Assembly: GCA_003232015.1 (NCBI GenBank)
Contig: QIKU01000167.1
Span: 1 to 17,336 of the forward strand
DNA from: Gammaproteobacteria bacterium
GTDB lineage: Bacteria; Pseudomonadota; Gammaproteobacteria; UBA6429
Reading direction: 5' to 3'
DNA length: 17,336 nt
The notes under the pieces were generated by a model. It saw only the letters and a list, made by a program, of their open reading frames with translations, ran no database searches and was not told the DNA's origin. Positions 6,171 through 15,788 of the stretch are shown piece by piece (the stretch's first letter is position 1; every line of letters begins with the position of its first letter). The translations under genes and the position numbers were made by a program.

Positions 6171-7594
6171 GTTTAGCGGCTGTTAAATTAGAGTATCCAA
6201 TAACAATGTTTACAATGACACTAAAAGAAATACAGGAAATAACGGGTGCAGTATTACATGGTGACGCTGCAGATATTGCCTGCACAGTACATGGTGTGAA
6301 TACAGATAGCCGCACAATTAAACGTGGTGAATTATTTGTTGCATTAAAAGGTGATAATTATGATGCGCATGATTTTATCTTATCAGCACATGACAGGGGT
6401 GCGGCTGCATATCTACTCGACCACAAGATCGAACAGGTTAAGCCAGCTCTTATTGTTAAAGATACTAAAATCGCATTGGGGAAAATAGCAAAAGCCTGGC
6501 GGAATAAGTTTGCTTACCCAGTGGTTGCGGTAACGGGTAGTAATGGCAAAACCACGGTAAAAGAAATGTTGTTTAGTATTTTGTCTCAGCAATCTAAAGC
6601 TTCAGGAAAAAAAGGTGTTCTGGCAACTAAAGGTAATTTTAATAATGATATAGGCGTACCTATTACCTTAAATAGAATGAAATCCTGCCATGACGGTGCA
6701 GTTATCGAAATGGGTGCGAATCATCAGGGTGAAATTTCCTACCTGACTCAATTAGCGAGCCCTGATGTTGCCATTATTACAAATGCTGCAGCCGCACATT
6801 TAGAGGGATTTGGAAGTCTTGACGGTGTGGCAAAAGCAAAAGGTGAAATTTTTGAAGGCTTACATAATCGTGGCACAGCCATTATTAATTATGATGATAC
6901 ATATTCCAGCTACTGGAAAGAACTTGCGGGCAAGAATAAGATTATTACTTTTGGAAAAAATAATAATGCGGATGTTTCGTATGCTACACATAATGAAAAT
7001 AATATAATAACCATTATTATAAAGAATAAGCCACAGTTTGATTTGCAACTGCCACTATTAGGTCAACATAATATTCTGAATGCACTGGCAGCCATTGCTG
7101 CTACCGTTGCACTGGATGTTGATTTCAGGATTATCAAAAAAGGTTTGGAGTCCATGCAGCCTGTTCCGGGTCGGCTGGTCAGTAAAAAAGGTATGCATGA
7201 CAGTGTTGTGATTGATGATACCTACAATGCCAACCCTGCTTCTTTGGCTGCGGCTGTTGAGGTGATGTCTGCCTTTAAAGGTACCTGCCATGTTGTATTA
7301 GGTGATATGGGTGAGCTGGGTACGGATGCCATTACCCTGCATAAAGTGGCTGCGCAGACAATAAAACGGGGGAATGTTAAATATCTGTATACCATTGGTG
7401 AAACAAGCCAGGTTACCAGTGATGAATTTGGCACTGGCGCACAGCACTTCTCTACGCATCAGGAATTAATTAACCAGTTAGTAAAAAATATCCAGCCACA
7501 GGATTGTGTACTTGTAAAAGGTTCGCGTGCAATGCAAATGGAAAAAATTGTTAATGCTATTTGCAGTGTGTCTCAGGAATCAGGTGGACATTAA
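6167..7594 (+). CDS. murF: UDP-MurNAc-tripeptide:D-Ala-D-Ala ligase MurF
   Basis: MurF completes UDP-MurNAc-pentapeptide by adding the dipeptide made by Ddl. Motifs are the ATP loop GSNGKTT (124-130), the GNFNNDIGVP block (156-165) and DDTYNANPAS in the C-terminal domain. The frame opens at an ATG that overlaps the murE stop by 4 nt, giving 475 residues. E. coli MurF starts nearer to Met14 or Met17 of this frame (MFTMTLKEI). Those internal codons have no better ribosome site, so I keep the overlapping start while noting up to about 16 extra residues. The stop is directly followed by the mraY ATG. Confidence 0.96.
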   Translation: MSLAAVKLEYPITMFTMTLKEIQEITGAVLHGDAADIACTVHGVNTDSRTIKRGELFVALKGDNYDAHDFILSAHDRGAAAYLLDHKIEQVKPALIVKDTKIALGKIAKAWRNKFAYPVVAVTGSNGKTTVKEMLFSILSQQSKASGKKGVLATKGNFNNDIGVPITLNRMKSCHDGAVIEMGANHQGEISYLTQLASPDVAIITNAAAAHLEGFGSLDGVAKAKGEIFEGLHNRGTAIINYDDTYSSYWKELAGKNKIITFGKNNNADVSYATHNENNIITIIIKNKPQFDLQLPLLGQHNILNALAAIAATVALDVDFRIIKKGLESMQPVPGRLVSKKGMHDSVVIDDTYNANPASLAAAVEVMSAFKGTCHVVLGDMGELGTDAITLHKVAAQTIKRGNVKYLYTIGETSQVTSDEFGTGAQHFSTHQELINQLVKNIQPQDCVLVKGSRAMQMEKIVNAICSVSQESGGH

Positions 7595-8677
7595 ATGTTA
7601 TATGCATTAGCCCAGTATCTACAGGAATTTTATAGCGGCTTTAACGTTTTTAATTATTTAACAGTGCGTGGTATTTTAGGTGTGATCACCGCATTGCTCA
7701 TTTCATTGCTTATTGGCCCGTCAATGATTAAAAGACTAAGCAAATATAATATTGGCCAGCCAATAAGAGACGACGGCCCTGAAACACATTTAATTAAAGC
7801 AGGCACCCCGACAATGGGAGGGGCTCTAATATTAGTAGCAATAGGGATTAGTACTTTACTCTGGTCTGATCTCGGTAATCGTTATGTCTGGGTCGTGTTG
7901 CTGGTTACTTTTGCATATGGCGTTATCGGCTGGGTAGATGATTATAAAAAGCTGGTAAAGCGTAACCCGAAAGGGCTGGCTTCCCGTTATAAATATTTGT
8001 GGCAGTCTGTTATCGCTTTGGTTGTGGCTGTTTATTTATTTGAGACGGCAAGCCCGGCTGAATTGCAATTTATATTTCCGATATTTAAAGATTTGACGTT
8101 TCAACTCGGTTTTTTCTCATTCGTTATCATTACCTATTTCGTTATTGTTGGTTCGAGTAATGCTGTTAACCTTACGGATGGTTTGGATGGACTGGCAATT
8201 TTACCAACCGTAATGATTGGTGGTGCGCTAGGTTTGATTGCATATCTTACAGGGCATGCGCAATTCGCAAGTTATTTATCCATACCGCATATTATCGGGG
8301 TTGGTGAACTTGTTATTTTTTGTGGTGCAATCGTGGGTGCAGGTTTAGGTTTTCTCTGGTTTAACACTTACCCAGCTCAGGTTTTTATGGGTGATGTGGG
8401 TGCTTTGGCACTGGGTGCGGCATTAGGAATTATGGCGGTTTTAGTACGACAGGAGCTTATACTATTTGTTATGGGTGGTATCTTCGTTGTGGAAACGGTT
8501 TCAGTCATCATCCAGGTCGCCTATTTCAAGCTAACAGGCAAAAGAATTTTTCTTATGGCTCCGCTGCACCATCATTATGAATTAAAAGGCTGGCCGGAGC
8601 CTCGGGTGATTGTTCGCTTCTGGATAATTACCGTTATTCTTGTTTTAGTTGGTTTGGTTATGTTGAAAGTACGATAA
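7595..8677 (+). CDS. mraY: Phospho-N-acetylmuramoyl-pentapeptide transferase MraY
   Basis: MraY is an inner-membrane enzyme that transfers phospho-MurNAc-pentapeptide to undecaprenyl phosphate, forming lipid I. The 360 residues equal the E. coli length, and about ten hydrophobic segments are visible. The catalytic landmarks are present: D115-D116 in [18 protein letters not shown] (192-201), D267 in FMGDVGAL, and the histidine run H325-H327 in [11 protein letters not shown]. An AGGTGG lies about 9 nt before the ATG inside the end of murF, and the two genes abut exactly. Confidence 0.98.
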   Translation: MLYALAQYLQEFYSGFNVFNYLTVRGILGVITALLISLLIGPSMIKRLSKYNIGQPIRDDGPETHLIKAGTPTMGGALILVAIGISTLLWSDLGNRYVWVVLLVTFAYGVIGWVDDYKKLVKRNPKGLASRYKYLWQSVIALVVAVYLFETASPAELQFIFPIFKDLTFQLGFFSFVIITYFVIVGSSNAVNLTDGLDGLAILPTVMIGGALGLIAYLTGHAQFASYLSIPHIIGVGELVIFCGAIVGAGLGFLWFNTYPAQVFMGDVGALALGAALGIMAVLVRQELILFVMGGIFVVETVSVIIQVAYFKLTGKRIFLMAPLHHHYELKGWPEPRVIVRFWIITVILVLVGLVMLKVR

Positions 8678-8679
8678 CA

Positions 8680-10092
8680 ATGTTGGCACAGAAAAGTTTA
8701 ATATTAAGTAATGGCAAAATTGAAATGAAAATTTCTAATTTAAAAGAACAGTGGCAAGATAAATCTATCCTGATTGTTGGTGGTGGTTTAACGGGTTTGT
8801 CGTGCGCCCGTTTTTTGAGAGAAAATGGTTTTGACTTTGTTATTGTTGATAGTCGCAGCAGTGTAATTAGCATAACGGATATTAAAAATAAATTTGAAAT
8901 CATTTGTGGTGAATTCCAGGCACATTATTTTCATGCGGCTGATATTTTAATTGTCAGCCCCGGCATTTCTATTCAGCATCCTTATATTCAACAGGCCATG
9001 CAACAGGGGAAACAGGTAATCGGTGATGTGGCTTTATTTTGCATGTTAACGGATACACCGATTATTGCTATTACGGGTTCCAATGGAAAAAGCACGGTAA
9101 CAACACTGGTGGGTAAGATTCTGAACAGTACCGGACTGGAAGCAAGAGTGGGTGGCAATATCGGTGTACCGTGCCTGGATCTTTTAACCGACACAGAACC
9201 GGATTGTTATGTGCTGGAATTATCCAGTTTTCAACTGGAAACAACGCCAGAATTAGGTGCCTATGTCAGTGTTATTCTAAATTTAAGTGAAGATCATATG
9301 GATCGTTACCCTTCATTTAAGGATTATTGCAATGCCAAGAAAAAGGTATTTAAAAATACCCGTAACATTGTTGTTAATATGGATGATCAGAAAACAGTTG
9401 AAATGGCAAAAGGCATTAATGTCAATAAAATCACGTTTGGTTCAGGCAGTGCGACAGAGTTAAATTTCTATATTGACAGTAAAGATGGACGTGAGTGGGT
9501 CTGGCATAACAGGCAACCTTTAATTGATATTTCAGATATAAAAATTGCAGGGCAACATAACAAGTTAAATATTCTGGCGGTGTTAAGTTTATGCTCGGTC
9601 TTTGATATCGAACTGAGTAAAACAGAAAAAGTAATCAATCAGTTTACTGGCCTGGAGCATCGTAGCCAGGTTGTCAGTAACAAAAAAGGTGTGCGCTGGG
9701 TAAACGACTCAAAGGCAACCAATATTGGGGCAACCAGTGCCGCATTAAAGGGTTTTTCGGTTTACCCGCTTTATTTGATATTGGGAGGGCAATCCAAAGG
9801 ACAGAATTTCTCCGAGCTGATTCCTTCTTTAACTAAAAATATAAAGCAAATAGTTATTTATGGTGAGGATGCTGAATTAATATTTAATGCAATTAAACCG
9901 GTTGCCGGGTTGTCTGTTAAAAAAGTACAAACGTTGGAAGAATCAATAGACTTTATTGAGCCACTGGTTGTGAAGGGTGATGTTATTTTATATTCTCCTG
10001 CCTGCGCAAGTTTCGATCAGTTTGATAATTACGTGCATCGTGGTCAGTCTTTTATTTCTATTGTGAAAGACAGAGTGGGGCATAGTAAGTAA
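8680..10092 (+). CDS. murD: UDP-MurNAc-L-alanine:D-glutamate ligase MurD
   Basis: MurD adds D-Glu as the second stem residue. Motifs include the N-terminal nucleotide-fold loop IVGGGLTGLS (32-41), the ATP loop GSNGKS (133-138), ELSSFQLET (180-188), a lysine at about K220 that should be carbamylated, and the C-terminal SPACASFDQF. The 470 residues exceed the 438 of E. coli, and the excess is mostly at the N-terminus. E. coli-like alignment would begin near Met16 (ATG 8725). Neither 8680 nor 8725 has a strong Shine-Dalgarno site, so the start is uncertain. ATG 8680 follows mraY by only 2 nt. The stop shares one base with the ftsW start (TAATG). Confidence 0.95.
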   Translation: MLAQKSLILSNGKIEMKISNLKEQWQDKSILIVGGGLTGLSCARFLRENGFDFVIVDSRSSVISITDIKNKFEIICGEFQAHYFHAADILIVSPGISIQHPYIQQAMQQGKQVIGDVALFCMLTDTPIIAITGSNGKSTVTTLVGKILNSTGLEARVGGNIGVPCLDLLTDTEPDCYVLELSSFQLETTPELGAYVSVILNLSEDHMDRYPSFKDYCNAKKKVFKNTRNIVVNMDDQKTVEMAKGINVNKITFGSGSATELNFYIDSKDGREWVWHNRQPLIDISDIKIAGQHNKLNILAVLSLCSVFDIELSKTEKVINQFTGLEHRSQVVSNKKGVRWVNDSKATNIGATSAALKGFSVYPLYLILGGQSKGQNFSELIPSLTKNIKQIVIYGEDAELIFNAIKPVAGLSVKKVQTLEESIDFIEPLVVKGDVILYSPACASFDQFDNYVHRGQSFISIVKDRVGHSK

Positions 10093-11291
10093 TGACATCA
10101 CTACAGGCAGCCTATACATCAGCATCGACACGGGCATCTACTGCCAGACAGTTTGTGGCATGTGACAGTCAGTTATTGCTGGCCGTGTTAAGTTTGTTAT
10201 TGCTTGGTCTTGTAATGGTGGGTTCTTCTTCTATATCGATTGCCGATGAGCTAACAGGTAATCCTTTGCATTACTTCTGGCGGCAGCTTGTTTATCTTTT
10301 AATTTCACTGACGGCCTTGTTTATTGCTTATAAAGTACCACTTAAATTCTGGAGTCAGAGCGGCCTGTTGCTGATCTTCCTTAGTTTATTATTGTTGCTG
10401 CTGGTATTTATTCCTGGTGTAGGTAAACAGGTCAATGGCAGTACGCGCTGGATTAATTTAGGTTTGTTTAGTATTCAGGTGTCCGAGTTTGTGAAACTGT
10501 TTGTAATTATTTATATTTCGGGTTATTTAGTGCGTCACAATGATGTATTAAGAAAATATTCTTCCGGCTTCCTGAAGCCACTGGGCTTACTCTCGATTAT
10601 CGTTTTTCTGTTATTGCTGCAGCCTGATTTTGGCGCGGCTGTTGTTTTATTAGCAACCACAATGGGTATGCTGTGGTTAGGTGGAGCAAAGCCTGGGCAA
10701 TTCCTGTTGCTGGTTTTATCTCTGGTTGGCTTGTTGGGTTCATTGGCTGTTATATCCCCTTATCGTATGCAGCGTTTAACTACTTTTCTTGACCCCTGGG
10801 GCGACCCTTTTAATAGTGGTTTTCAGCTGACTCAGGCACTCATTGCTTTCGGCCGTGGTGAATGGCTGGGTGTGGGGCTGGGCGCCAGTGTGCAGAAATT
10901 ATTTTATTTGCCTGAAGCGCATACCGATTTTCTTTTTGCAGTCATGGCTGAAGAAATTGGTTTACTGGGTGGCATAGTCGTTATTTTGCTATTCGCATTT
11001 ATTGTTTTCCGTATTTTATATATTGGATTACGAGCAGAACGACATGAACATCCATTTGGTGGTTACCTTGCTTATGGTATTGGTTTATGGATTGGCTTGC
11101 AGGCCTTTATTAATATCGGTGTGAATATGGGCGTTTTACCGACCAAAGGTTTAACTCTTCCCTTTATGAGCTATGGCGGAAGTAGTCTGGTTGTTATGTG
11201 TATTGCGATTGGCCTTGTGTTACGCGTTGACTATGAAACCCGGCAGTATGATCGCTACGGTCAACATACTCGCCGCGAGGATATGACATGA
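10092..11291 (+). CDS. ftsW: Peptidoglycan glycosyltransferase FtsW
   Basis: FtsW is the SEDS-family polymerase that makes septal glycan from lipid II, paired with FtsI. The 399-residue protein has a cytoplasmic N-terminus of about 25 residues and about ten membrane segments. The family block NGSTRWINLG (115-124) with SEFVKL (131-136) is present, as is the catalytic aspartate D279 in PEAHTDFLFAVMAEEIG. The conserved LPFMSYGGSS sits at 356-365. It begins one base inside the murD stop and ends in a 4-nt overlap with murG. Confidence 0.97.
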   Translation: MTSLQAAYTSASTRASTARQFVACDSQLLLAVLSLLLLGLVMVGSSSISIADELTGNPLHYFWRQLVYLLISLTALFIAYKVPLKFWSQSGLLLIFLSLLLLLLVFIPGVGKQVNGSTRWINLGLFSIQVSEFVKLFVIIYISGYLVRHNDVLRKYSSGFLKPLGLLSIIVFLLLLQPDFGAAVVLLATTMGMLWLGGAKPGQFLLLVLSLVGLLGSLAVISPYRMQRLTTFLDPWGDPFNSGFQLTQALIAFGRGEWLGVGLGASVQKLFYLPEAHTDFLFAVMAEEIGLLGGIVVILLFAFIVFRILYIGLRAERHEHPFGGYLAYGIGLWIGLQAFINIGVNMGVLPTKGLTLPFMSYGGSSLVVMCIAIGLVLRVDYETRQYDRYGQHTRREDMT

Positions 11292-12394
11292 TGCATGTTT
11301 TAATAGCAACAGGCGGTACAGGTGGACATGTTTATCCTGCACTTGCTGTTGCTGAAGAATTAATAAGCCGTGGCGTCAAAGTTTCCTGGATGGGTACCCG
11401 CAAAGGGATGGAAGAGAAAATAGTTTCTGTAACGTCAATCCCACTTTATTTTATTTCGGTTACTGGTTTGCGTGGTAAAGGTTTACCTGGTTGGTTGTTA
11501 GCACCGTTTAAATTATCGGTAGCTATTGTACAGGCATTATATATTTGTATTAAATACAAACCCAATGTGGTTCTGGGTATGGGCGGCTTTGTTTCAGGCC
11601 CTGGTGGTATTGCTTCCTGGATATTACGTAAGCCCCTTGTTATTCATGAGCAAAATACCATTGCGGGTATGACCAACAAAATGCTGGCAAATTTTGCAAC
11701 ACATGTTGTACAGGCATTTCCAGGCACATTTAAAAGCAGAGTGCAGGCTGTTCATGTTGGTAACCCTGTGCGTAAAGAGATTGAAACTATTATTCCACCG
11801 GATGAACGTTTTGCTGCACATACGGATAAAAAAATACATGTGCTTGTCCTGGGAGGCAGTTTAGGTGCGTTAGCCTTAAATAAAGCCTTACCGACCGCAT
11901 TTAATGCGGTTGAAAAAACATGCGCATTAAGTGTGGTGCACCAAACCGGTTTACGGCATTTGCAAGTGACAAAAGAAATTTATAGCCAAACGTCGATTGA
12001 TGCAGTCGTTGTAGATTATATAAACGATATGCCTGAGCGGTATAACTGGGCAGATATTGTTATTTGTCGTTCGGGTGCGTTGACGGTATCTGAATTATCT
12101 GCAGTGGGCGTAGCATCAATATTAATACCTTATCCGCATGCAGTTGATGATCATCAGTATTATAACGCAAAGTATCTAGCCGATGGTGACGCCGCTATTA
12201 TTGTTCGTCAGCCTGAAATTGAGTTGCAAGACTTTATCCAAACACTGGAAAACTTGTTGTGCAAGGGACGCAGTAAATTATTACAAATGGCAGAAAATGC
12301 CCGTTTATTGGCAATGCCAGATGCCGCAAAAAAGGTTGCTGATCTTTGTTGTAATTTAATGGTAACGCCTGCAAAGGAGTCAGCGCATGGCTGA
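11288..12394 (+). CDS. murG: Lipid I N-acetylglucosaminyltransferase MurG
   Basis: MurG adds GlcNAc from UDP-GlcNAc to lipid I at the inner face of the membrane, giving lipid II. The GT28 two-domain fold is evident from the N-terminal glycine loop GGTGGH (9-14), the second glycine loop GGSLGA (189-194), HQTG (218-221), and the donor-binding stretch RSGALTVSE (261-269) with [10 protein letters not shown] (281-290). Glu269 corresponds to the donor-contacting glutamate of E. coli MurG. The 368-residue length is slightly above the usual 355. Its end overlaps murC by 8 nt and contains the murC ribosome site. Confidence 0.97.
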   Translation: MMHVLIATGGTGGHVYPALAVAEELISRGVKVSWMGTRKGMEEKIVSVTSIPLYFISVTGLRGKGLPGWLLAPFKLSVAIVQALYICIKYKPNVVLGMGGFVSGPGGIASWILRKPLVIHEQNTIAGMTNKMLANFATHVVQAFPGTFKSRVQAVHVGNPVRKEIETIIPPDERFAAHTDKKIHVLVLGGSLGALALNKALPTAFNAVEKTCALSVVHQTGLRHLQVTKEIYSQTSIDAVVVDYINDMPERYNWADIVICRSGALTVSELSAVGVASILIPYPHAVDDHQYYNAKYLADGDAAIIVRQPEIELQDFIQTLENLLCKGRSKLLQMAENARLLAMPDAAKKVADLCCNLMVTPAKESAHG

Positions 12395-13844
12395 GCGTAT
12401 GAATAATTTGGCAGAGCGTGAAGGTCGTCTGGGAATGGGGCGTATTCGCCGGATCCATTTTGTAGGAATTGGTGGTATCGGTATGAGTGGCATTGCTGAA
12501 GTATTACTGAATTTGGGTTATGAGATATCCGGCTCGGATATACAACAAAATGCAGTGACTAAACGGTTACAGGCGCAGGGCGCAACCATTGTAGTCGGGC
12601 ATGCTGCTGAAAATATAAAAGGTTGTGACGTTGTTGTTACTTCAAGTGCGGTCAATGAGACAAACCCGGAAGTGATTGCGGCTAATGAAAGCCGAGTTCC
12701 GGTTGTACCGCGGGCAGAGATGTTAGCCGAGTTAATGCGTTTTAGATACGGTATTGCAGTTGCAGGTACACATGGAAAAACAACAACAACCAGTTTGATA
12801 GCAACAGTTTTGGCAGAAGGAAAACTGGATCCGACGTTTGTTATTGGTGGTAAATTAAATAGTGCAGGTTCCAATGCGCGTTTGGGTGACAGCCATTACC
12901 TTGTTGCTGAAGCCGATGAGAGTGATGCGTCATTTATGCATTTACAACCAATGATGGCAATCGTTACCAATATTGATGCTGATCATATGGAAACCTATGA
13001 TGGTGATTTTGAGGTGTTGCAGCAAACATTTCTTGAATTTTTACATCATTTACCCTTTTATGGTTTGGCGATTGTTTGCTTGGATGATCCTGTTGTTAAA
13101 AATTTACTAACAAAAATTACCCGGCCGGTTTTAACTTATGGTATTCATAGTGACGCTGATATTCGTGCGGTTAATATTAAACAGAATGAAAACAGAACTG
13201 CTTTTTCTGTAACAGCCAAAAACAGTGATAAAATACTGGATATCACTTTGAATATGCCAGGTGAACATAATGTTTTAAATACGCTTGCGGCCATTGCAGT
13301 TGCACGCGAGCTGGAGGTTGATGATAAAGATATTAAATCCGCCTTTGAAAAATTTGCAGGAATAGGGCGGCGTTTCCAGATTAATGGCAAGATAAAAACA
13401 AGCAAGGGTGCTGTTTTGCATATTGATGATTATGCGCATCATCCCAGTGAAGTGGCCGCAACGCTTGAAGCCATACGCAAAGGCTGGCCGGATAACCGGT
13501 TGGTTGTTGTTTTTCAACCACATCGTTATACCCGTACCCGTGATTTGTTTGAAGATTTTGCAAAAGTTTTATCAAGTGCCGATGTTTTAATTTTGCTTGA
13601 AGTGTATGCCGCAGGTGAAACAGCCATTCCAGGTGCTGATGGTCGTTCGCTTGCGCGTGCGATTAGAACACGCGGGCAAGTTGATCCCGTCTTTGTTGAA
13701 GATATAAGTGAGCTAGCAACTTCTGTGAATAATGTTGTGAATGATGGTGATGTATTAGTAACGCTTGGTGCAGGCAATGTTGGACTGGCGGCAGCAAAAC
13801 TGGAAGCAGAATTACTTAGTTTAGTGACAATGAACAATACTTAA
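12387..13844 (+). CDS. murC: UDP-N-acetylmuramate:L-alanine ligase MurC
   Basis: MurC starts the stem peptide by ligating L-Ala to UDP-MurNAc. The 485-residue protein shows the N-terminal [15 protein letters not shown] (24-38), the ATP loop GTHGKTTTT (127-135), [10 protein letters not shown] (174-183), the metal-site region [13 protein letters not shown], and the C-terminal [10 protein letters not shown] (347-356) and [15 protein letters not shown] lies about 8 nt upstream of the ATG inside murG, a good ribosome site. The gene is followed by the only sizeable spacer in the cluster. Confidence 0.97.
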   Translation: MAERMNNLAEREGRLGMGRIRRIHFVGIGGIGMSGIAEVLLNLGYEISGSDIQQNAVTKRLQAQGATIVVGHAAENIKGCDVVVTSSAVNETNPEVIAANESRVPVVPRAEMLAELMRFRYGIAVAGTHGKTTTTSLIATVLAEGKLDPTFVIGGKLNSAGSNARLGDSHYLVAEADESDASFMHLQPMMAIVTNIDADHMETYDGDFEVLQQTFLEFLHHLPFYGLAIVCLDDPVVKNLLTKITRPVLTYGIHSDADIRAVNIKQNENRTAFSVTAKNSDKILDITLNMPGEHNVLNTLAAIAVARELEVDDKDIKSAFEKFAGIGRRFQINGKIKTSKGAVLHIDDYAHHPSEVAATLEAIRKGWPDNRLVVVFQPHRYTRTRDLFEDFAKVLSSADVLILLEVYAAGETAIPGADGRSLARAIRTRGQVDPVFVEDISELATSVNNVVNDGDVLVTLGAGNVGLAAAKLEAELLSLVTMNNT

Positions 13845-13872
13845 CTATTTGGATAATTACGATAATTAATAA

Positions 13873-14805
13873 ATGATGCAAACAATGAATATGAACAACC
13901 AACAAAAATTACGTGGTGATGTTTTACGTAATGAGCCAATGGCGAAGCATACATCATGGCGGGTAGGCGGTGTTGCATCTGTTTTTTACAAGCCGGTTGA
14001 TCTAGACGACCTGAGTTTATTTTTAAGTCAACAAAGTGAAGATACACAAATTATTTTTGTGGGGCTTGGCAGTAATTTGCTTGTGCGTGATGCAGGTTTA
14101 GATGCTGTTGTTGTTTGTACTAGTGGTGTACTCAATAAAATTGAAGAAAGAGATGATTATTGCATTTATGCTGAAATAGGTGTTCCAAGTCCGAAACTTG
14201 CAAAAGTATCAGTGAAGCAAGGTTTGAGTGGTGCAGAATTTTTATGCGGCATTCCAGGCACAGTGGGTGGCGCATTAGCCATGAATGCTGGAGCAATGGG
14301 TGGTGAGATCTGGCCAGTTGTTAAAAATGTAACAACGATTGATCAGCATGGGAAAATGTATGTGCGTACTGTTTCTGATTTTGATATTGCCTATCGTTCG
14401 GTTAAAGAAAAAGCCGATTCTGATTTTAAAATTGGAATAAATGAATGGTTTGTTGGCGTGACTTTGCAGTTACAAAAAGGTGTGCGTGAACAGAGTGAAC
14501 AAAAAATAAAATCACACCTGGCTCGGCGGGGTGCAACACAACCTACACAGCAACCGAATGCAGGCTCGGTATTCAGAAACCCGGCGGGCGATTATGCTGC
14601 GCGCTTAATTGAATCGGCGGGGCTTAAAGGTTATTGCATTGGTGGAGCTTGTGTTTCAGAAAAACACGCTAATTTTATTATTAACACCGGCACGGCAACG
14701 GCCAGTGATATTGAAAGTTTGATTAATTATGTTCAGCAAATAGTTGCAGATGAATTCAATGTTAATTTAATTCGTGAAGTGCGAATAATAGGCAACAAAG
14801 AGTGA
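13873..14805 (+). CDS. murB: UDP-N-acetylenolpyruvoylglucosamine reductase MurB, short type II form
   Basis: MurB is a flavoenzyme that uses NADPH to reduce the enolpyruvyl group and so makes UDP-MurNAc. At 310 residues it is the short type II form, not the 342-residue E. coli type. FAD-binding motifs are HTSWRVGG (26-33), GLGSNLLV (64-71) and GIPGTVGGALAMNAGA (126-141). The catalytic set is visible: R175 in AYRS, S232 in GSVFRNP and E302 in REVRIIG. The start is uncertain, because Met1, Met2, Met5 and Met7 all precede the conserved part and none has a clear Shine-Dalgarno site. It overlaps ddl by 4 nt. Confidence 0.95.
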   Translation: MMQTMNMNNQQKLRGDVLRNEPMAKHTSWRVGGVASVFYKPVDLDDLSLFLSQQSEDTQIIFVGLGSNLLVRDAGLDAVVVCTSGVLNKIEERDDYCIYAEIGVPSPKLAKVSVKQGLSGAEFLCGIPGTVGGALAMNAGAMGGEIWPVVKNVTTIDQHGKMYVRTVSDFDIAYRSVKEKADSDFKIGINEWFVGVTLQLQKGVREQSEQKIKSHLARRGATQPTQQPNAGSVFRNPAGDYAARLIESAGLKGYCIGGACVSEKHANFIINTGTATASDIESLINYVQQIVADEFNVNLIREVRIIGNKE

Positions 14806-15788
14806 ATGACATTGTTAACAATGACACGATTAAAAAGCTTGGCCGGGTTGCTGTGCTAATGGGCGGCTGGTCGGCAGAGCGCCTGGTTTCATTGCAAAGT
14901 GGTCAGGCTGTGCTGGATGCTTTGTTACGACAGGGTGTAAATGCGTTTGCGATTGATGTCAAAAAAGAAACAGTTCTGCAAGATTTATTAAAAGGAAATA
15001 TCGACCGTGCTTTTATCGCCCTGCATGGTAAAGGCGGTGAAGATGGTGTTATACAGTCCATACTTGAAGTGCTGGCACTGCCGTATACTGGAAGTGGTGT
15101 TGCTGCATCCGCACTCGCTATGGATAAGTTACGGACTAAACAAATTTTAGAAGGTGCGGGTTTGCCTACCCCTGCGTTTGTTGTAATGGATGATGATACG
15201 GATTGTGAGGCCGTGGTGGCATCACTGGGTTCCCCTTTGATTGTTAAACCAACATTAGAAGGTTCAAGTTTAGGCATGGCACAGGTTGAATCCAGTACTG
15301 AATTAAAAGCAGCTTATGAGGCGGCTAAAGATTTCGCTGGGGATGTGCTTGTAGAGCAATGGGTAACGGGTGCGGAATATACGATTGCAATACTGGAGCA
15401 TCAGGCTTTACCTGTGATTCAACTTAAAACACCGCATAAATTTTATGATTACAGCGCGAAGTACCAATCGAATGATACTGAATATTTGTGCCCTTGCGGT
15501 TTGTCTACCGATGATGAAGGTCATATGCAACGTCTGGCTTTGTCTGCTTTTAATACAGTCGGAGCATCAGGCTGGGGGCGAGTGGATGTGATGTGTGATG
15601 TAGATAGTAAACCCTGGATTATTGAAATAAATACCATACCCGGTATGACCAGCCATAGTCTGGTACCGATGGCTGCAAAAGCGTCCGGTCTTGATTTTGA
15701 TGCGCTGGTGTTGGCAATAACGGGACAAACACTTAAAGCGTCAAATAGTAACCTGGCGAACAAGGTGAATGGAATGAATCATGTTTAA
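14802..15788 (+). CDS. ddl: D-alanine:D-alanine ligase Ddl
   Basis: Ddl is an ATP-grasp enzyme that joins two D-Ala molecules for MurF. Conserved elements are the N-terminal GGWSAERLVS (21-30), where E26 matches catalytic Glu15 of E. coli DdlB, the ATP-site lysine K149, the EGSSLGM loop (153-159), FYDYSAKY (214-221) with Lys220 and Tyr221, and the metal site EINTIPGMT (275-283). The residue after SAER is Leu where E. coli has Glu. This position is not catalytic and varies. The start is a GTG that overlaps the murB stop (GTGA), since no ATG is in frame before residue 20. The stop overlaps ftsQ by 8 nt. Confidence 0.96.
   Translation: MNDIVNNDTIKKLGRVAVLMGGWSAERLVSLQSGQAVLDALLRQGVNAFAIDVKKETVLQDLLKGNIDRAFIALHGKGGEDGVIQSILEVLALPYTGSGVAASALAMDKLRTKQILEGAGLPTPAFVVMDDDTDCEAVVASLGSPLIVKPTLEGSSLGMAQVESSTELKAAYEAAKDFAGDVLVEQWVTGAEYTIAILEHQALPVIQLKTPHKFYDYSAKYQSNDTEYLCPCGLSTDDEGHMQRLALSAFNTVGASGWGRVDVMCDVDSKPWIIEINTIPGMTSHSLVPMAAKASGLDFDALVLAITGQTLKASNSNLANKVNGMNHV

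Noticed and set aside
7001..7020. AT-rich inverted repeat inside murF as a regulatory hairpin
   Set aside because: It lies within an intact coding frame in a variable Lys/Asn-rich stretch and has only weak AT pairs.
13824..13857. Possible murB promoter, GTGACA and GATAAT
   Set aside because: Both hexamers are good, but the spacer is 22 nt, too long for sigma70.
15711..15739. Possible ftsQ promoter inside ddl, TTGGCA plus TAAAGC, by analogy with E. coli promoters in ddlB
   Set aside because: The -10 matches only 3 of 6 positions, so nothing beyond chance is shown.
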